Shown here: one piece after another, positions 51,497 through 62,891 of the stretch | How positions within the stretch are numbered: position 1 is the stretch's first letter | Layout of the letters: each line of letters opens with the position of its first letter | Assembly: GCA_024364735.1 (NCBI GenBank) | Contig: JAGFNQ010001197.1 | Coordinates: forward strand, 365,505 to 429,504 | Reading direction: 5' to 3' | DNA from: Boesenbergia rotunda | Lineage: Eukaryota; Streptophyta; Magnoliopsida; Zingiberales; Zingiberaceae | Length of the DNA stretch: 64,000 nt | The notes under the pieces: generated by a model | Told to the model about the DNA's origin: nothing | What the model saw: only the letters and a program-made list of their open reading frames with translations | Database searches by the model: none | Program-made: the position numbers and the translations under genes

Positions 51497-53593
51497 AGGG
51501 GAGTTTTTATCTTTCTTGCATTTCTATTTCATTGTAAATACCATCTTATGTTTCTAGCCGTAATTTTTCTTTTAAAATGAGTTCTTGCCAATAAATGCTT
51601 AGGTAGTGTAGAATGAATAAAAAGTCATTGTAGATACCATGTTAGTCTTCTTGGCACTTTGTTTCTTGCATGACTAGGAATAAATGTATCAATCTAGATT
51701 TTCTTATATCATTTTAGAGTCCTTTGAAAGTAAATTAAATTTAGTTGTTAAAACTTAGGATTTGAGCCAATGGATGAAAATTCTTGGATGCTTGAATACT
51801 ACTTAGTTATGGATTCTAAATTGATGACTTGAGATGAATTCTTTTTACCTAGTGAGGAATTGGTCAAATTTTTGTGATACACACATGTGATTGTACTCTA
51901 GAACTTGCTTAGGTTCTTTCAAAGCTATATTTCTATGATTGGACCACATTTATAGAAGTGAATCACTTTGTTCCTTTCTCATATCATTTTTGCAATTTTG
52001 TTGTTGATATACTCTATATTCCATTTTCCTTCTCTAATCTCTATGTTCATCATAATCTTTTCCATGGACTTGGGTACTTTAATGTTTCTTGGTGTTACTT
52101 TGCCCGAGACGGACAAAATTTTAAGTGTGGAGGAGGATGCAAGCATTCTATCAAGTATTGAGGACAATCAAGCATTGACAACCTACAAGGAAAATGTGCC
52201 AACTTGAAGGATTTGTGTATCAAGTTGGGTTGCAAGAATTGATTAGTGAAGGGAGAAGTGGACTGTGAATGTGTGCTAGAGAATTGAAGTTTTATTCAGC
52301 GGAAGACTAGCCCTTTCAGCTAACTCATTTGACATTGAAACTGAAAAGTTTGAAGCTGAAAAATTGGACTTGAAGCACTTGGCAACATCCAAGCATTCTA
52401 ACGTATTTCCCATGTGAATTGGCTATATTTAACAGTGAGAACAAGCATTGAAACAAAGCTGAAATGTGCAGAATTCTAAATTTGTCGGAGAAAATGGAAG
52501 CAGAAAAAAAGACTTAGCTGCAGAAAAAAAATAGTGCAGCTAGAGAAAAAAAAAACAGAAAACAGAAGAAGAGAAAAAAAAAGAATAGAGAATGAAGAGG
52601 AAGTTAAATGCTGAGTTAGATATTTGAATTTGAAGATGGAAACAAGGAGCTAGTTGAAGTCAAGAGTTAGCTACTGATCAGAAGAAAAATTTCAGGCAGA
52701 GCAGTTTCAGAAATCTACTTAATCAGCTTCTGTTGGAGCCCTGATTGGTCGCCAGTCCGATCAGAGAGGTGCCTGATCGGTCCCTTGACCGATCAGTAGC
52801 TATCCAGTCCATTCAAAAGAAGCTCAGATCGATCTTCAGTCTGAACAGGCAAAAGCTGATCGGTCTCTGGACCGATCAGAAGGGTTGGCACAGAACAGAA
52901 CACTAAATTCAGTATTGTTTCTCATCCAAATCAGCTTATCCCTACTCACCACAACTCAGAATTCATTAGAGGATACCATGAGAGGACAAAGTACATAAGA
53001 AACATTTTTGAGTGTCCAAGTCTTCCATTTACTCTACTTTTTTCATATTTCCTTATCATACCATATTTCTTTACTTTTTCTATACTTTCTTACCATGCTA
53101 TATTTCTTTTCCATATTTCCTTGTCATATCTTTACTTTCTTTATCATGAATCTTTAGCATAAAAGTTCATAAAACTTCTATCTCATTTCTATCATTTCAT
53201 ATATCTTCTAAACTTGTTTGAATAAGCTTTTGTAGGTGTGGATCCAAATCAAGAATGATGGTGGAGAGTAGATAATAAGCAAACTGATGGTAGTACAAGA
53301 ACCATGTTGTGTTTGAGTGAGTTCCATTTTCATTAAGAATGTAGAATTTAGAAAGAGAGCCACCAACATTTGCCTTGAGAGGATTTGAGTGTTTAATTCA
53401 TCTCGATGAGTCATGAAGGATGAGGTATACTAAGTGGTTGATTTAAGGACAAGATACTATTCCATTGAGCTTAGATTTTTGAGAATTGACAACCCTAGGT
53501 AATTTCCTTTCAATTGCTTCTAACTATGATTGAGAATAATTTAGGGGGATACGCCCTTAGTTTACTAGCTGGCTTGTGCGAGACGCCCAAGAG
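51497..53593 (+). other. Athila-2 3' internal non-coding region
   Basis: Parallel to 11109-13240 of Athila-1: the same opening, the TTTGCCCGAGACGGACAAAA and AAGTGTGG-AGGAGG motif near 52103-52137, A-rich low-complexity runs (52500-52590), and a GATCGGTC/GACCGATC cluster (52740-52880). No coding domain. Confidence 0.8.
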
Positions 53594-53608
53594 TAAGTGA
53601 GGGGGAGT
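53594..53608 (+). other. Athila-2 polypurine tract
   Basis: GTAAGTGAGGGGGAGT lies directly before the 3' LTR start at 53609. Confidence 0.85.
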
Positions 53609-55272
53609 TGATAACTACCATTTTGATGATTAATTTAGGCTCTCAAATCTTTGTTTTGATCCACTTTTATATGCTTAAGTTTGCATTTATATTAGGGTTT
53701 ATGAATCATCTCTATTTTGGCTTTGATTCAATTCATTCTATATTTGAGATATTTTGGGCATTAAATTTGAATATCATTTTGTAGGTTTCAACTGACCATA
53801 GACTTAGATCAGATTGAGTTAAACTTGAGTCAGAATGAGCATTGATCAAGGGGATCAAGAGGTGGATCAATGTGGGTCGTTCGATCAAAAAACGGCTAGA
53901 TCTGAGCCATCTATCATCTACTGACCAATCTGAGCTTAAGTTAGAGTTAATCTAGACCACAGATCAAGATCTCAAGATTTGGTCCCAATCAGAGGTCATC
54001 CAGCCGTTGGATCAAGCTCGAGAGGGTCTAAACCGTCCATTCAAAGATTAGAACAATCTGAGCCATCCTTTGTAAATCTGATCGATCCGAGCTAAGGAGG
54101 AGTAGATCAGGACCATTGATCAGGATTTGGAAGGTTTGGGGTTGATCGGAGCAGATCCGACCGTTAGATGCACCAAAGATGATCTCAGTCGTCCATTCCT
54201 AACTATAAAAGTAATTAATCCCTCAGATCTGAAGGTCGTCGCGTCTTCGCCATCTTCTTCCGTGTTCTTCGCTTTTTCTTCAGTTTTCTTCGCAATTTCC
54301 TTTCCCGATCCCGCGGCCACATCAATTCGTTTGTCTTCAAGTTCTCAGATCATCGAGGTGAGATTTCCAGTTCAGTTTTACTAATCGATTGCGTATTTGG
54401 AAGCTTAGGTGAGGGTGTCGCCGAAGCTCTGTTTCATCGATCAATCCATTGCCGACCACCAGATTTCAGTCATCCAGAGAACTGTCGAAGCTGTAGAGGG
54501 GTTCTCGAAAGCATCTGATGGTTTCTGCACAATGATCGTCGTACAGTCGATCGAGATGGAAGAGATCGAGTAGTGAGTTCAGCTTCTGACCATTCACCAC
54601 AATCGATCAGAGACTCATCTGATCGGTGCCCAGTCCGATCAGAGGAAGACCTGATCGGTCCAGTGACTGATCAGGAAGACCAGAATGCACAAGTCAATTG
54701 CGAACTGATCTTGGGAGTTCTCCTTCAGTGGTTTTTGAGCTAGGGGGTTCATAGCTCAACCTTTGTGTGACGGCAAAGGGAAGTTTTGGATATAAACGGA
54801 TTTGATGTTCTAATTAGGATTATTTTGGTTTTAAACATGTATTTCTTCACATTATTCAAGTTTGTTCCTCTACACTTTAAGTCAAGTTTTGAGCAATGTT
54901 TCAATCTAGTTTTCATTATCTTGCCATTAATTCCCTGCAATTCATTTCCTGCAATTAGTTCTCTGCAATTAGTTCTTAAGTTTCAATTCAGAGTTTGAAT
55001 TTAAGTGCTTAGTTCTTCAATTAGGTTAAGTAGAGTTCTTGTCATTTCATATTGTTGTTTCCCTATTGCAAAAACCCCCATTTTATCAAGAAAACCCAAA
55101 ATATTTGACAACAACAAAACATGCAAGCTTGAATTAACCACTCACAACTAGTCCTTGGAATAATACGACCTGAGGCCCCTCTACTACATTTTAATTTTGT
55201 TAGCCAAGAGTTTTCAGTTTATAAATATCTAAATTTGAGTGCTCATCGTGACACTAGTATTGGGCACCATCA
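53609..55272 (+). repeat. Athila-2 3' LTR
   Basis: 1664 bp, TGATAACTACC to CACCATCA. Carries one copy of the 39-bp unit duplicated in the 5' LTR, and GATCGGTC-type motifs near 54618-54675. Confidence 0.95.
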
Positions 55273-55277
55273 CGCAA

Positions 55278-55348
55278 CTAACCGTGTAGGTAGAAAGAGT
55301 TAGAAAATTGCTATTCACCCCCCCTCTAGCAACCGGATCGATCTAACA
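55278..55348 (+). repeat. Element VII 5' LTR, last part
   Basis: Resumes after Athila-2 and its CGCAA duplication and ends CGATCTAACA. It contains the C-rich TTCACCCCCCCTCTAGC phrase found near the end of all LTRs of this family. Confidence 0.93.
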
Positions 55349-55350
55349 AG

Positions 55351-55362
55351 TGGTATCAGAGC
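55351..55362 (+). other. Element VII primer-binding site (initiator tRNA-Met)
   Basis: TGGTATCAGAGC two bases after the LTR end at 55348. Confidence 0.95.
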
Positions 55363-55421
55363 GAAGGACCGCTCATGATTGGAATAACCGCCAAGAAGAG
55401 CAAAAGTTAGAGGGAAGAACA

Positions 55422-55906
55422 ATGGAAGACAAATTTGGATATGATATCTATACTCTGCCACCCTACGACCATGGAGATTTCGCATATTGGAAAGCTAGAA
55501 TAGAGACATGGTTCGAAATGGAGTGGGATCTTAGAATTGCGCTTGAAGATCCCTTCGAAGTTCCAAAGGACAAGCACGGAAAGAAGCTTCATCCTAGATA
55601 TTGGAATCAAGAGCAACAAGATCAATCAAAGGCGAATAAGAAGGTAATTGAAATATTTGTTAATATTTTGCCTAACAATATTTTGAGTGGTGTAGGTAAA
55701 TATGAAAATGCACACGATCTATGGATAAAGGTAGAAGAAATCCATAAAAACCCTACACGAGGTCAATTAGTGGAAGAGTCCGAGAAAGTGAACTCAATAG
55801 CTCAAGAAGAGGAAGAAGAGAGCGAGAGATCATCAACTTCCTCAAGGGAAAAAGAAGAAAAAGAAAAAGAAATGGAATTGTTACCATCCGAGGAGGAAGA
55901 AGTGCA
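55422..55906 (+). pseudogene. Element VII gag (truncated by element VIII)
   Basis: ATG at 55422 opens MEDKFGYDIYTLPPYDHGDF, then YWKARIETWFEMEWDLRIAL and ILPNNILSGVGKYENAHDLW, a UBN2-type gag matching element D. It is open for about 160 codons with an acidic tail, then runs into the element VIII LTR at 55907. An upstream non-ATG start would cover the primer site and is not used here. Confidence 0.88.
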
Positions 55907-57619
55907 TGTTGATGCAGTCTGACCTTGATTGTTGTTTTGGTGTTGACATCGATTTTAGTTTAGGTTGATGTTGATGATTATGATTATGGTTAAGTCCTGA
56001 TTGGGGATTAGGCATGGTATGTGAAAATTCCTAGCTTGGAGGGCTAGGTATTGGGAAATCCTAACCTAGAGGGTTAGGTGTGAAAAATCCTAGCTTGGAG
56101 GGCTAGGTGTTGAAAAGTCCTAATTCGGAAGGGTTGGGTGAAAATTCCTAGCTTGGAGGGCTAGGTGAAAAGTCCTAACTTGGAGGGTTAGGTGAAAAGT
56201 CCCAACTTGGAGGGTTAGGTGAAAAAGTCCTGGCTTGGAGGGTCAGGTCCTAGCTTGGAGGGCTAAGTCTGGAAAAGTCCTAATTCGGAAGAGTTGGGTG
56301 AAAAGTCCTAGCTTGGAGGGCTAGGTGAAAAGTCCTAATTTGGAGGGTTAGGTGAAAATTCCCAACTTGGAGGGTTAGGTGAAAAATCCTTAGCTTGGAG
56401 GGCTAAGGTGGATGAAATCCTAGCTTGGAGGGCTAGGTTTAAGTCCCTGGATCGATCTGGTGACCGATCAGGGAAGTTGGCACGCTGCTCCTTCGTGGAT
56501 CGGTCTGGTGACCGATCCAGCAATGATTGATCGGTCTGGTGACCGATCAAGGAGCGCACAGTGAGGTTGGGAACCTATTGTGTGGCTCCTGATCGGTCTG
56601 GTGACCGATCAGGGAGCAGGCTGTTGCCTCGTTTCTTTGCTCCTGATCAGTCCGGTGACCGATCAGGGAGCAGGCAGCTTCCTCACTGCCTTGCTCATGA
56701 TCGGTCTGGTGACCGATCAGGGAGCCCACAGTGAGTTAAGTTCTCCCGCTGATCAGTTCGTGAACAGTCCGGTGACCGATCAAAGACTTAGGATTTGATT
56801 TCCTTGGTTACTGTTCACTCAGACGTGGACCGATCAAGCTTGAGCCTGATCGGACAGTGTCTGTCCTGATCGGTCTGGTGACCGATCAGGCTTCACTCTG
56901 ATCGGTCTGGTGACCAATCAGGCTTATGTCTCCGCGAGAGCTGGGAGTCCCAGCAAAGCGGTGGATCGATCTGGTGACCGACCCACGAGCCCTGGATCGG
57001 TCCGGTGACCGATCACTTTAATTCAATATGCGCTGTCAGACGCTCTGATCGCGTCTGAACGTATCCGATTCTCTGCGCTTAACATCTGATACACGATTTT
57101 CTGCTTGATATGCTGTGCTAACACTCTGATTGAGCTGCAGGTGACAGGGAAGGATTCAAAAACTCAAGGAGAGTCAATGGAGGCCTTTCCTTGGAGCAGG
57201 TTTGTCTGTTTTTCCATCTCAGGTTGCAACGGACACTGGCGCTGGCTGGAGCTGCTGACTGGGGCTGGTCTGAGGGAAGCTCAGGGAGTCCAGAAGAGCT
57301 CAGTGGTGGCTGGTGGTTGCAAGTGAGCAGCTGGAGGCTGCAGTGAGATGTTGTCACCTGGCGTTCAAGAGGGAAACAAAAGGAGCGGTGTAGAGCAGAG
57401 CAAGAAGGAGTTGTTGCTGCCTTGGTTTTGAGCTGCGATTTCTTGCTGCGTGCTTGTGCTCCTAGCTGATCATCCTCTCTTGAGAATGCTACTGTGATCC
57501 TTGAAGCAACCATCCTTTGCTTGATCACTTGGAGGAAGGAACAAGAGGCTTTGAGTCCAACAGCGAGAAGACACGGAGAAAGAGTTCTTGCGTGAGATCG
57601 TTGCTGGGTGGAGCTCTGG
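55907..57619 (+). repeat. Element VIII 5' LTR (end lost in gap)
   Basis: Starts TGTTGATGCAGTCTGACC. Contains tandem hairpin repeats of the CCTAGCTTGGAGGGCTAGG type (about 56025-56440) and about a dozen GATCGGTC/GACCGATC motifs (56450-57020). The LTR end and primer site must lie in the N run. Confidence 0.92.
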
Positions 57620-58185
57620 NNNNNNNNNNNNNNNNNNNNNNNNNNNNNNNNNNNNNNNNNNNNNNNNNNNNNNNNNNNNNNNNNNNNNNNNNNNNNNNNN
57701 NNNNNNNNNNNNNNNNNNNNNNNNNNNNNNNNNNNNNNNNNNNNNNNNNNNNNNNNNNNNNNNNNNNNNNNNNNNNNNNNNNNNNNNNNNNNNNNNNNNN
57801 NNNNNNNNNNNNNNNNNNNNNNNNNNNNNNNNNNNNNNNNNNNNNNNNNNNNNNNNNNNNNNNNNNNNNNNNNNNNNNNNNNNNNNNNNNNNNNNNNNNN
57901 NNNNNNNNNNNNNNNNNNNNNNNNNNNNNNNNNNNNNNNNNNNNNNNNNNNNNNNNNNNNNNNNNNNNNNNNNNNNNNNNNNNNNNNNNNNNNNNNNNNN
58001 NNNNNNNNNNNNNNNNNNNNNNNNNNNNNNNNNNNNNNNNNNNNNNNNNNNNNNNNNNNNNNNNNNNNNNNNNNNNNNNNNNNNNNNNNNNNNNNNNNNN
58101 NNNNNNNNNNNNNNNNNNNNNNNNNNNNNNNNNNNNNNNNNNNNNNNNNNNNNNNNNNNNNNNNNNNNNNNNNNNNNNNNNNNNN
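57620..58185. other. Assembly gap (566 N)
   Basis: Unknown sequence spanning the LTR end, primer site and gag N-terminus of element VIII. Its true length is unknown. Confidence 0.99.
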
Positions 58186-59606
58186 TTGTGGAACAAGCTC
58201 ATCGAACTCCACGAGGGCACCCGAGATTCAAGAATTGCCAAGAGGGACTTGTTCCTCAATCAACTTCAAAATCTCTCCATGAAGGAGAATGAAACGGTAA
58301 GTGAGTCCCATAGCCGGTTCAAGGAAGTCCTCAATGGGCTTCATTCGATTGATGAAAAGGTCGAGAATCGCGACCTTGTGAGGTATGTGCTAAAAGTATT
58401 TCCAAGGAATGCTTTGTGGTCATCCATGGTGGATGCCTACAAAGTATCCAAGGACTTATCAATTGTTAAGCTAGATGATTTGTTTTGTGAAATGGAATTG
58501 CATGAAATGGCTAATAATGGCCCCAAGGAGAAGGGGATTGCTTTAGTTGCATGGGACCGTTCGAACAAGAAGAAGAAGGAGAAGAAGAAGGAGAAGGAAG
58601 TCACTTCATCTTCATCCTCTTCCGAATCCGAGTCCGATTCCGAGGAAGATGGCAGCGGCTCCTCATCCTCCGAGATGGCAAATTTTGTGAGAAGGATGAT
58701 GAGAAGGGGTCGACGCTTCAAGAGTAGAGGTAACTCTAGTGAAGTTAAAGTTGATAAGACTAATGCTTCTTGCTATGAGTGTGGTAGGAAAGGGCATTTC
58801 AAGAATGAATGCCCAAAGCTAAAGAAGAAGGAGGAGAAATCCAAAAAGAAAGAAGAAAAATCCAAGAAGAAGAAGAAGGCCTTGAAGGCCACTTGGGATG
58901 AATCCTCCTCAAGCTCATCCGATGAAGAGAAGGAGGAGAAGAGTACACGGCATGTGGCACTCATGGCATTGGGAGATCAAGAGAGCAGTGATGAATCTTC
59001 CAACTCCTCAAACGCGGCTTCATCATCTTCGGATGATGAAGAGGTAACTTCTCCCGAACTTGAGAAATGTTATAGAGCTATTGCATGTTTAAACAATATG
59101 CTAAAGAAGTCAAAAAAAATAAGGTTAAATCATTGCAATTGGAAATTGAACAATTAAAAGCATCTAGGGATGATAACATAGATGACTTGCACGTTGAATT
59201 ATTAGAAGATGAGATTAAGTCATTGAAACTTGAGGTTGAAAATTTGAAATCCTCTAGGGTTGAGGATGTTGATAATTTGCATGATGAATCATTAGAGGAA
59301 GAAAACCAATCATTGAAGAGTGAAGTTGAGAGACTCAAGAATAGTCTTGAGAAGTTCTCAACTAGCTCTAAGACCCTAGACATGATCTTGAATGCCCAAA
59401 AGGCAGTCTACAATAGGGCCGGTATTAGTTACCGACCCAAAGAACCTTCATTCGTGCCCTTGATGTCTAGGACTGATATGAGACAATCTAGGACACCCAA
59501 GGTTCAAAAGAAAGTTGTCAAGGTATGGGTGCCTAAGTCTTGTTTAGTTGGTGCTTTAGGTCCCAAGGTTTGGGTACCTAAAACTTCTATTTCTCGAATT
59601 GTGTAG
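58186..59606 (+). pseudogene. Element VIII gag (N-terminus in gap, one frameshift)
   Basis: Begins inside gag at LWNKLIELHEGT, then NRDLVRYVLKVFPRNALWSS, Lys- and Ser-rich spacers, an intact CCHC knuckle (58771-58812, CYECGRKGHFKNEC), and an acidic segment. A frameshift at an A8 run (59113-59121) separates it from the coiled-coil tail (59124-59600: VKSLQLEIEQLKASRDDNID and repeats). It ends VWVPKTSISRIV and TAG at 59604-59606, a stop also present in element III. Confidence 0.92.
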
Positions 59607-60030
59607 GTTATGATTGAGGGGGAGCATCTATCAACTTGGTTTGTTGATAGTGGATGCTCCAAACACATGACCGGGGATAGATCATTGTTTACCACACTTC
59701 ACAAGAAAAGTAGAGGTAATATTTCATTTGGTAACAATGGTAGTCTTAAGGTCATAGGAATAGGAGACATTCAAATATCCGAATGTCTTAGAATTTCAAA
59801 TGTCCTTCTAGTCAAGGGGATGACATTTAATCTCCTAAGTGTCAGTCAATTGTGTGACACGGGTTACATAATTGATTTTCAACCAAGTCAATGTCTAGTT
59901 AGACAACATGACACCTTGGACACTGTACTAGTAGGAACAAGAGTAGACAATATTTATCAAGTTTCATTTAAAAGTGCTACTAATGCTTTTGCTAAGTGTC
60001 TCATGTCAAAAGAAGAAGAGTCCACCCTTT
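59607..60030 (+). pseudogene. Element VIII protease
   Basis: In the same frame directly after the gag TAG: VMIEGEHLSTWFVDSGCSKH. The catalytic D-S-G is at 59646-59654. Then ISFGNNGSLKVIGIGDI and MTFNLLSVSQLCDTGY, typical copia protease. A frameshift near 60015-60030, in an AAAAGAAGAAGAG run, separates it from integrase. Confidence 0.9.
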
Positions 60031-60960
60031 TGGCACCGGAGGCTAGCACATGTTAACATGAAGAACATCCGGAAGTTGGCCAACAAGGGATTAGTCCGTG
60101 GCTTACCAAGCATCAAGTATGAAAAAGACAAACTTTGTGATGTATGTCAAATGGGTAAGCAAACAAAATCTCCACATAAAGGTAAAAGCGCTGTAAGTAC
60201 ATCTACCGCTTTAGATTTACTTCATATGGATATATTTGATTGTAGCACTATCATATCATTGAATGGAAGTAGATATTGCTTTGTTATCATTGATGACTTT
60301 ACTAGATATACATGGACTTATTTTCTAAAATATAAGGACCAAACCTTAGATGTTTTCATTTCTTTTTGTAGAAGGGTTGAAAATGAAAAATCATTAACAA
60401 TCAAGATAATTAGAAGTGATCATGGAGGTGAATTTCATAACCAACGGTTTTTAGAATTTTGTCAAGATAGAGGGTATAGACATGAGTTCTCTACTACTAG
60501 AACACCACAACAAAATGGTGTTGTAGAGAGAAAGAACCGTGTTTTACAAGAGGTTGCACGAAGCATGCTTAATGAGTACTCACTCCCGAGTTACTTATGG
60601 GCCGAAGCTGTAAATACAGCTTGCTATGTGCAAAACCGAGTCCTCATCCATAGGTTCTTAGGAAAGACTCCCCATGAACTTTAGTTTGGGAAACCACCTA
60701 CGGTTAAACATCTTAGGGTGTTTGGTTGTAAGGTGTTCATCTTAAACACCAAGGACCACCTTGGAAAGTTCACGGCAAAGGCTGATGAAGGGATACTAGT
60801 CGGGTATTCCCTAGTTAGCAAAGCCTATCGAGTCTACAACAAGAAATCTAGATTAGTTGAAGAGTCTTCTGATGTTGTCTTTGAAGAAATTCCAAAAGTC
60901 AATGGTCAACCAGAAGATGAAGTCCAATTCGAACTTAGAAGACTAAGTTTTAATGAGAGT
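60020..60960 (+). pseudogene. Element VIII GAG-pre-integrase and integrase
   Basis: WHRRLAHVNMKNIRKLANKG and CDVCQMGKQTKSPHKGK give the GAG-pre-integrase and zinc module. LLHMDIFDC has the first Asp, IIRSDHGGEFHNQRF the second Asp, and TPQQNGVVERKNRVLQEVAR the Glu. One stop, TAG at 60682-60684, interrupts HEL-stop-FGKPPTV. The frame then continues HLRVFGCKVFILNTKDHLGK and EGILVGYSLVSKAYRVYNKK. Catalytic residues are all present. Confidence 0.92.
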
Positions 60961-62327
60961 CCAAATGGTGTTGATGGTGATGAATCCGATGACGGTGAGC
61001 CTAGACAACCCATTGATCAGTCGAATCCTGAGGCTGAGCTTGTGTCTAGTGAACCTATTCAAGAAGCACCACCAACACCTAGGCAATCAAGATTAGCCTC
61101 TAGTCATCCCCAAGACCAAATTGTTGGAGACATCCACCACGGGGTTAGAACTAGATCATTCTTTAGGAATGAGGCTAATGAAGTTGCCTTAATTTCTGAA
61201 ATTGAACCTAGAAAAATTGATGAAGCATTAAATGATCCTGATTGGATCATTGCAATGCAAGATGAATTAGGTCAATTCGAAAGGAGTCAAGTTTGGGACT
61301 TAGTCCCTAGACCTAAGAAGACCATCATCATTGGAACCAAATGGGTCTTCAAGAATAAATTAAATCATAAGGGAGAAATCATTAGAAACAAGGCACGCTT
61401 AGTAGCCAAGGGCTATAGTCAAGTTGAAGGCCTTGATTATGATGAGACCTATGCTCCCGTGGCACGATTAGAGTCCATCCGATTGATGCTTGCATTTGCA
61501 GCACATCGAGGTTTCAAATTATATCAAATGGATGTCAAATCGGCCTTTTTAAATGGTTTAATTAGAGAAGAGGTCTATGTCAAACAACCTCCGGGGTTTG
61601 AGAGTACCAAATTTCCAAACCAGGTATTTAAGCTCAAAAAGGCACTTTATGGCCTTAAACAAGCACCCCGAGCTTGGTACGAGCGGTTGTCAACATTCCT
61701 AATTGAGAAGGGCTTCGTTAGAGGCCAAATAGACCCTACACTATTTCTACGGAGAGATGGTGACAATATTTTTGTAACCCAAGTATATGTCGATGACATA
61801 ATTTGTGGCTCAAATAACAAGGGTTATTTAAATGAATTCATTGGACACATGGAAAGTGAATTTGAAATGAGTCTAGTGGGAGAGTTGACTTTCTTCGTTG
61901 GACTTGAAATCAAACAAACCCGAGATGAGATCCATGTGCATCAATCGAAATACACACAAGAAATGCTCCATAAATTCAATATGAGTGATTCAAAAGAGGT
62001 AACCACTCCCATGGCTACAAACACGAGATTAGACAATGATGAGAGTGGTAAACCTGTTGATTTGACTCAATATCGGAGCATGATAGGTAGTCTGCTATAC
62101 CTCACAGCTTGTCGACCTGATATTCTTTTCGCTGTGGGTATGTGCACAAGGTATCAAGTTTGTGCCAAGGAATCTCATTTAATCGCTGTTAAGAGAATTT
62201 TGAGACACCTTAAAGGTACAATAGGAGTCGGTCTTTGGTATCCCCGTACCAAATCTTTTGATTTAATTAGCTATACTGATTCTGACTATGCTGGATGTAA
62301 GTTGGATCGGAAAAGCACAAGTGGGGG
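60961..62327 (+). pseudogene. Element VIII reverse transcriptase and RNase H (3'-truncated)
   Basis: After an acidic linker, RT begins near 61200 with IGTKWVFKNKLNHKGEIIRN and YAPVARLESIRLMLAFAAHR. Then come LYQMDVKSAFLNG, LKKALYGLKQAPRAWYERL, and YVDD at 61786-61797. GSLLYLTACRPDILFAVGMC follows, and RNase H begins with YTDSDYAGCKLDRKSTSGG. Element IX cuts it at 62327/62328, after the second RNase H Asp. No lesion is seen in RT itself. Confidence 0.93.
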
Positions 62328-62827
62328 TGCAACGACCCGGAAAATTCTCTTAATATTTTCTGAAAATATTGAGCATGTCTAGATAATTTTCCGAAGGACC
62401 TAGAGGTATTAATACGAACTTTGGCCTAGAAAATCCGTGTTTTCTCAGTTAAATTGAGAAAACTAAGTACTAATAGGCCTTATGTGGGCTTTTTAGTACC
62501 ATGATTATAGGTGGATTGTAGGTAATAATTAGTATAAATAGGTAATAATTAGTATAAATATAGATAGGATTTAATTAGGCATATTAGCATGATTATGGGT
62601 AAGTCTTAGTCTAATTTTTCCTATTTTAATGAAGAAATTAGGTACTAATGAGCTTTAAATGGGTTCCAAAAATGGGTATTAATTAGGTAAAATTAATATA
62701 AATACAAAAGAATTTTATTTAGGAATATTAGCATAATTATGGGTGATTTTAGGCGGATTTTTGGAATTTAGGAAAAATAAAAATAATAAAATAAATGAAA
62801 TAAAAATAAAATAAAAATAAAGGTGTA

Positions 62828-62891
62828 TGAGCCAAGGATTGAACCTTGGACCTCTTGTACAACCATGTATGCACTAACCAACTCACCTAGC
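62828..62891 (-). promoter_or_regulatory. tRNA-like A/B boxes, antisense, in element IX
   Basis: On minus, TAGGTGAGTTGG (62889-62878) resembles a polymerase III A box and GGTTCAATCC (62845-62836) a B box. Both arms of a T-loop-like hairpin (CCAAGG...CCTTGG) are present. It may be a SINE remnant or a tRNA fragment carried in the LTR. Confidence 0.5.

Larger units (their letters stand above)
47112..55272 (+). mobile_element. Athila-2: non-autonomous Athila-like element without pol
   Basis: 8161 bp with perfect CGCAA duplications (47107-47111, 55273-55277). LTRs 47112-48824 and 53609-55272 start TGATAAC and end CACCATCA like Athila-1, but are a clearly diverged subfamily. The interior keeps the gag Gln-rich tract, a long acidic ORF and the 3' non-coding region with polypurine tract. 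The gag capsid part, zinc knuckle, protease, RT, RNase H and integrase are absent. It must have moved with enzymes of a complete Athila. Confidence 0.93.
46051..55906 (+). mobile_element. Element VII: 5' part of a copia element, split by Athila-2
   Basis: 5' LTR 46051-47111 plus 55278-55348, initiator-Met primer site and gag to 55906, where element VIII interrupts it. LTR and gag belong to the element D family. The left flank is element XI integrase. The rest of the element presumably lies beyond 64000. Confidence 0.9.
55907..62327 (+). mobile_element. Element VIII: SIRE/Maximus-like copia element with gag-pol
   Basis: 5' LTR from 55907 (TGTTGATGCAG), assembly gap, then gag, protease, integrase, RT and the start of RNase H. 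Cut at 62327 by element IX, so RNase H end and 3' LTR are missing. The LTR start, tandem hairpins and inverted-motif cluster match element III. The coding part has only a few lesions: frameshifts near 59110 and 60020 and stops at 59604 and 60682. Confidence 0.92.

Noticed and set aside
57118..58292. Several long open frames across 57118-58292
   Set aside because: They span the run of N and are artefacts of the gap.
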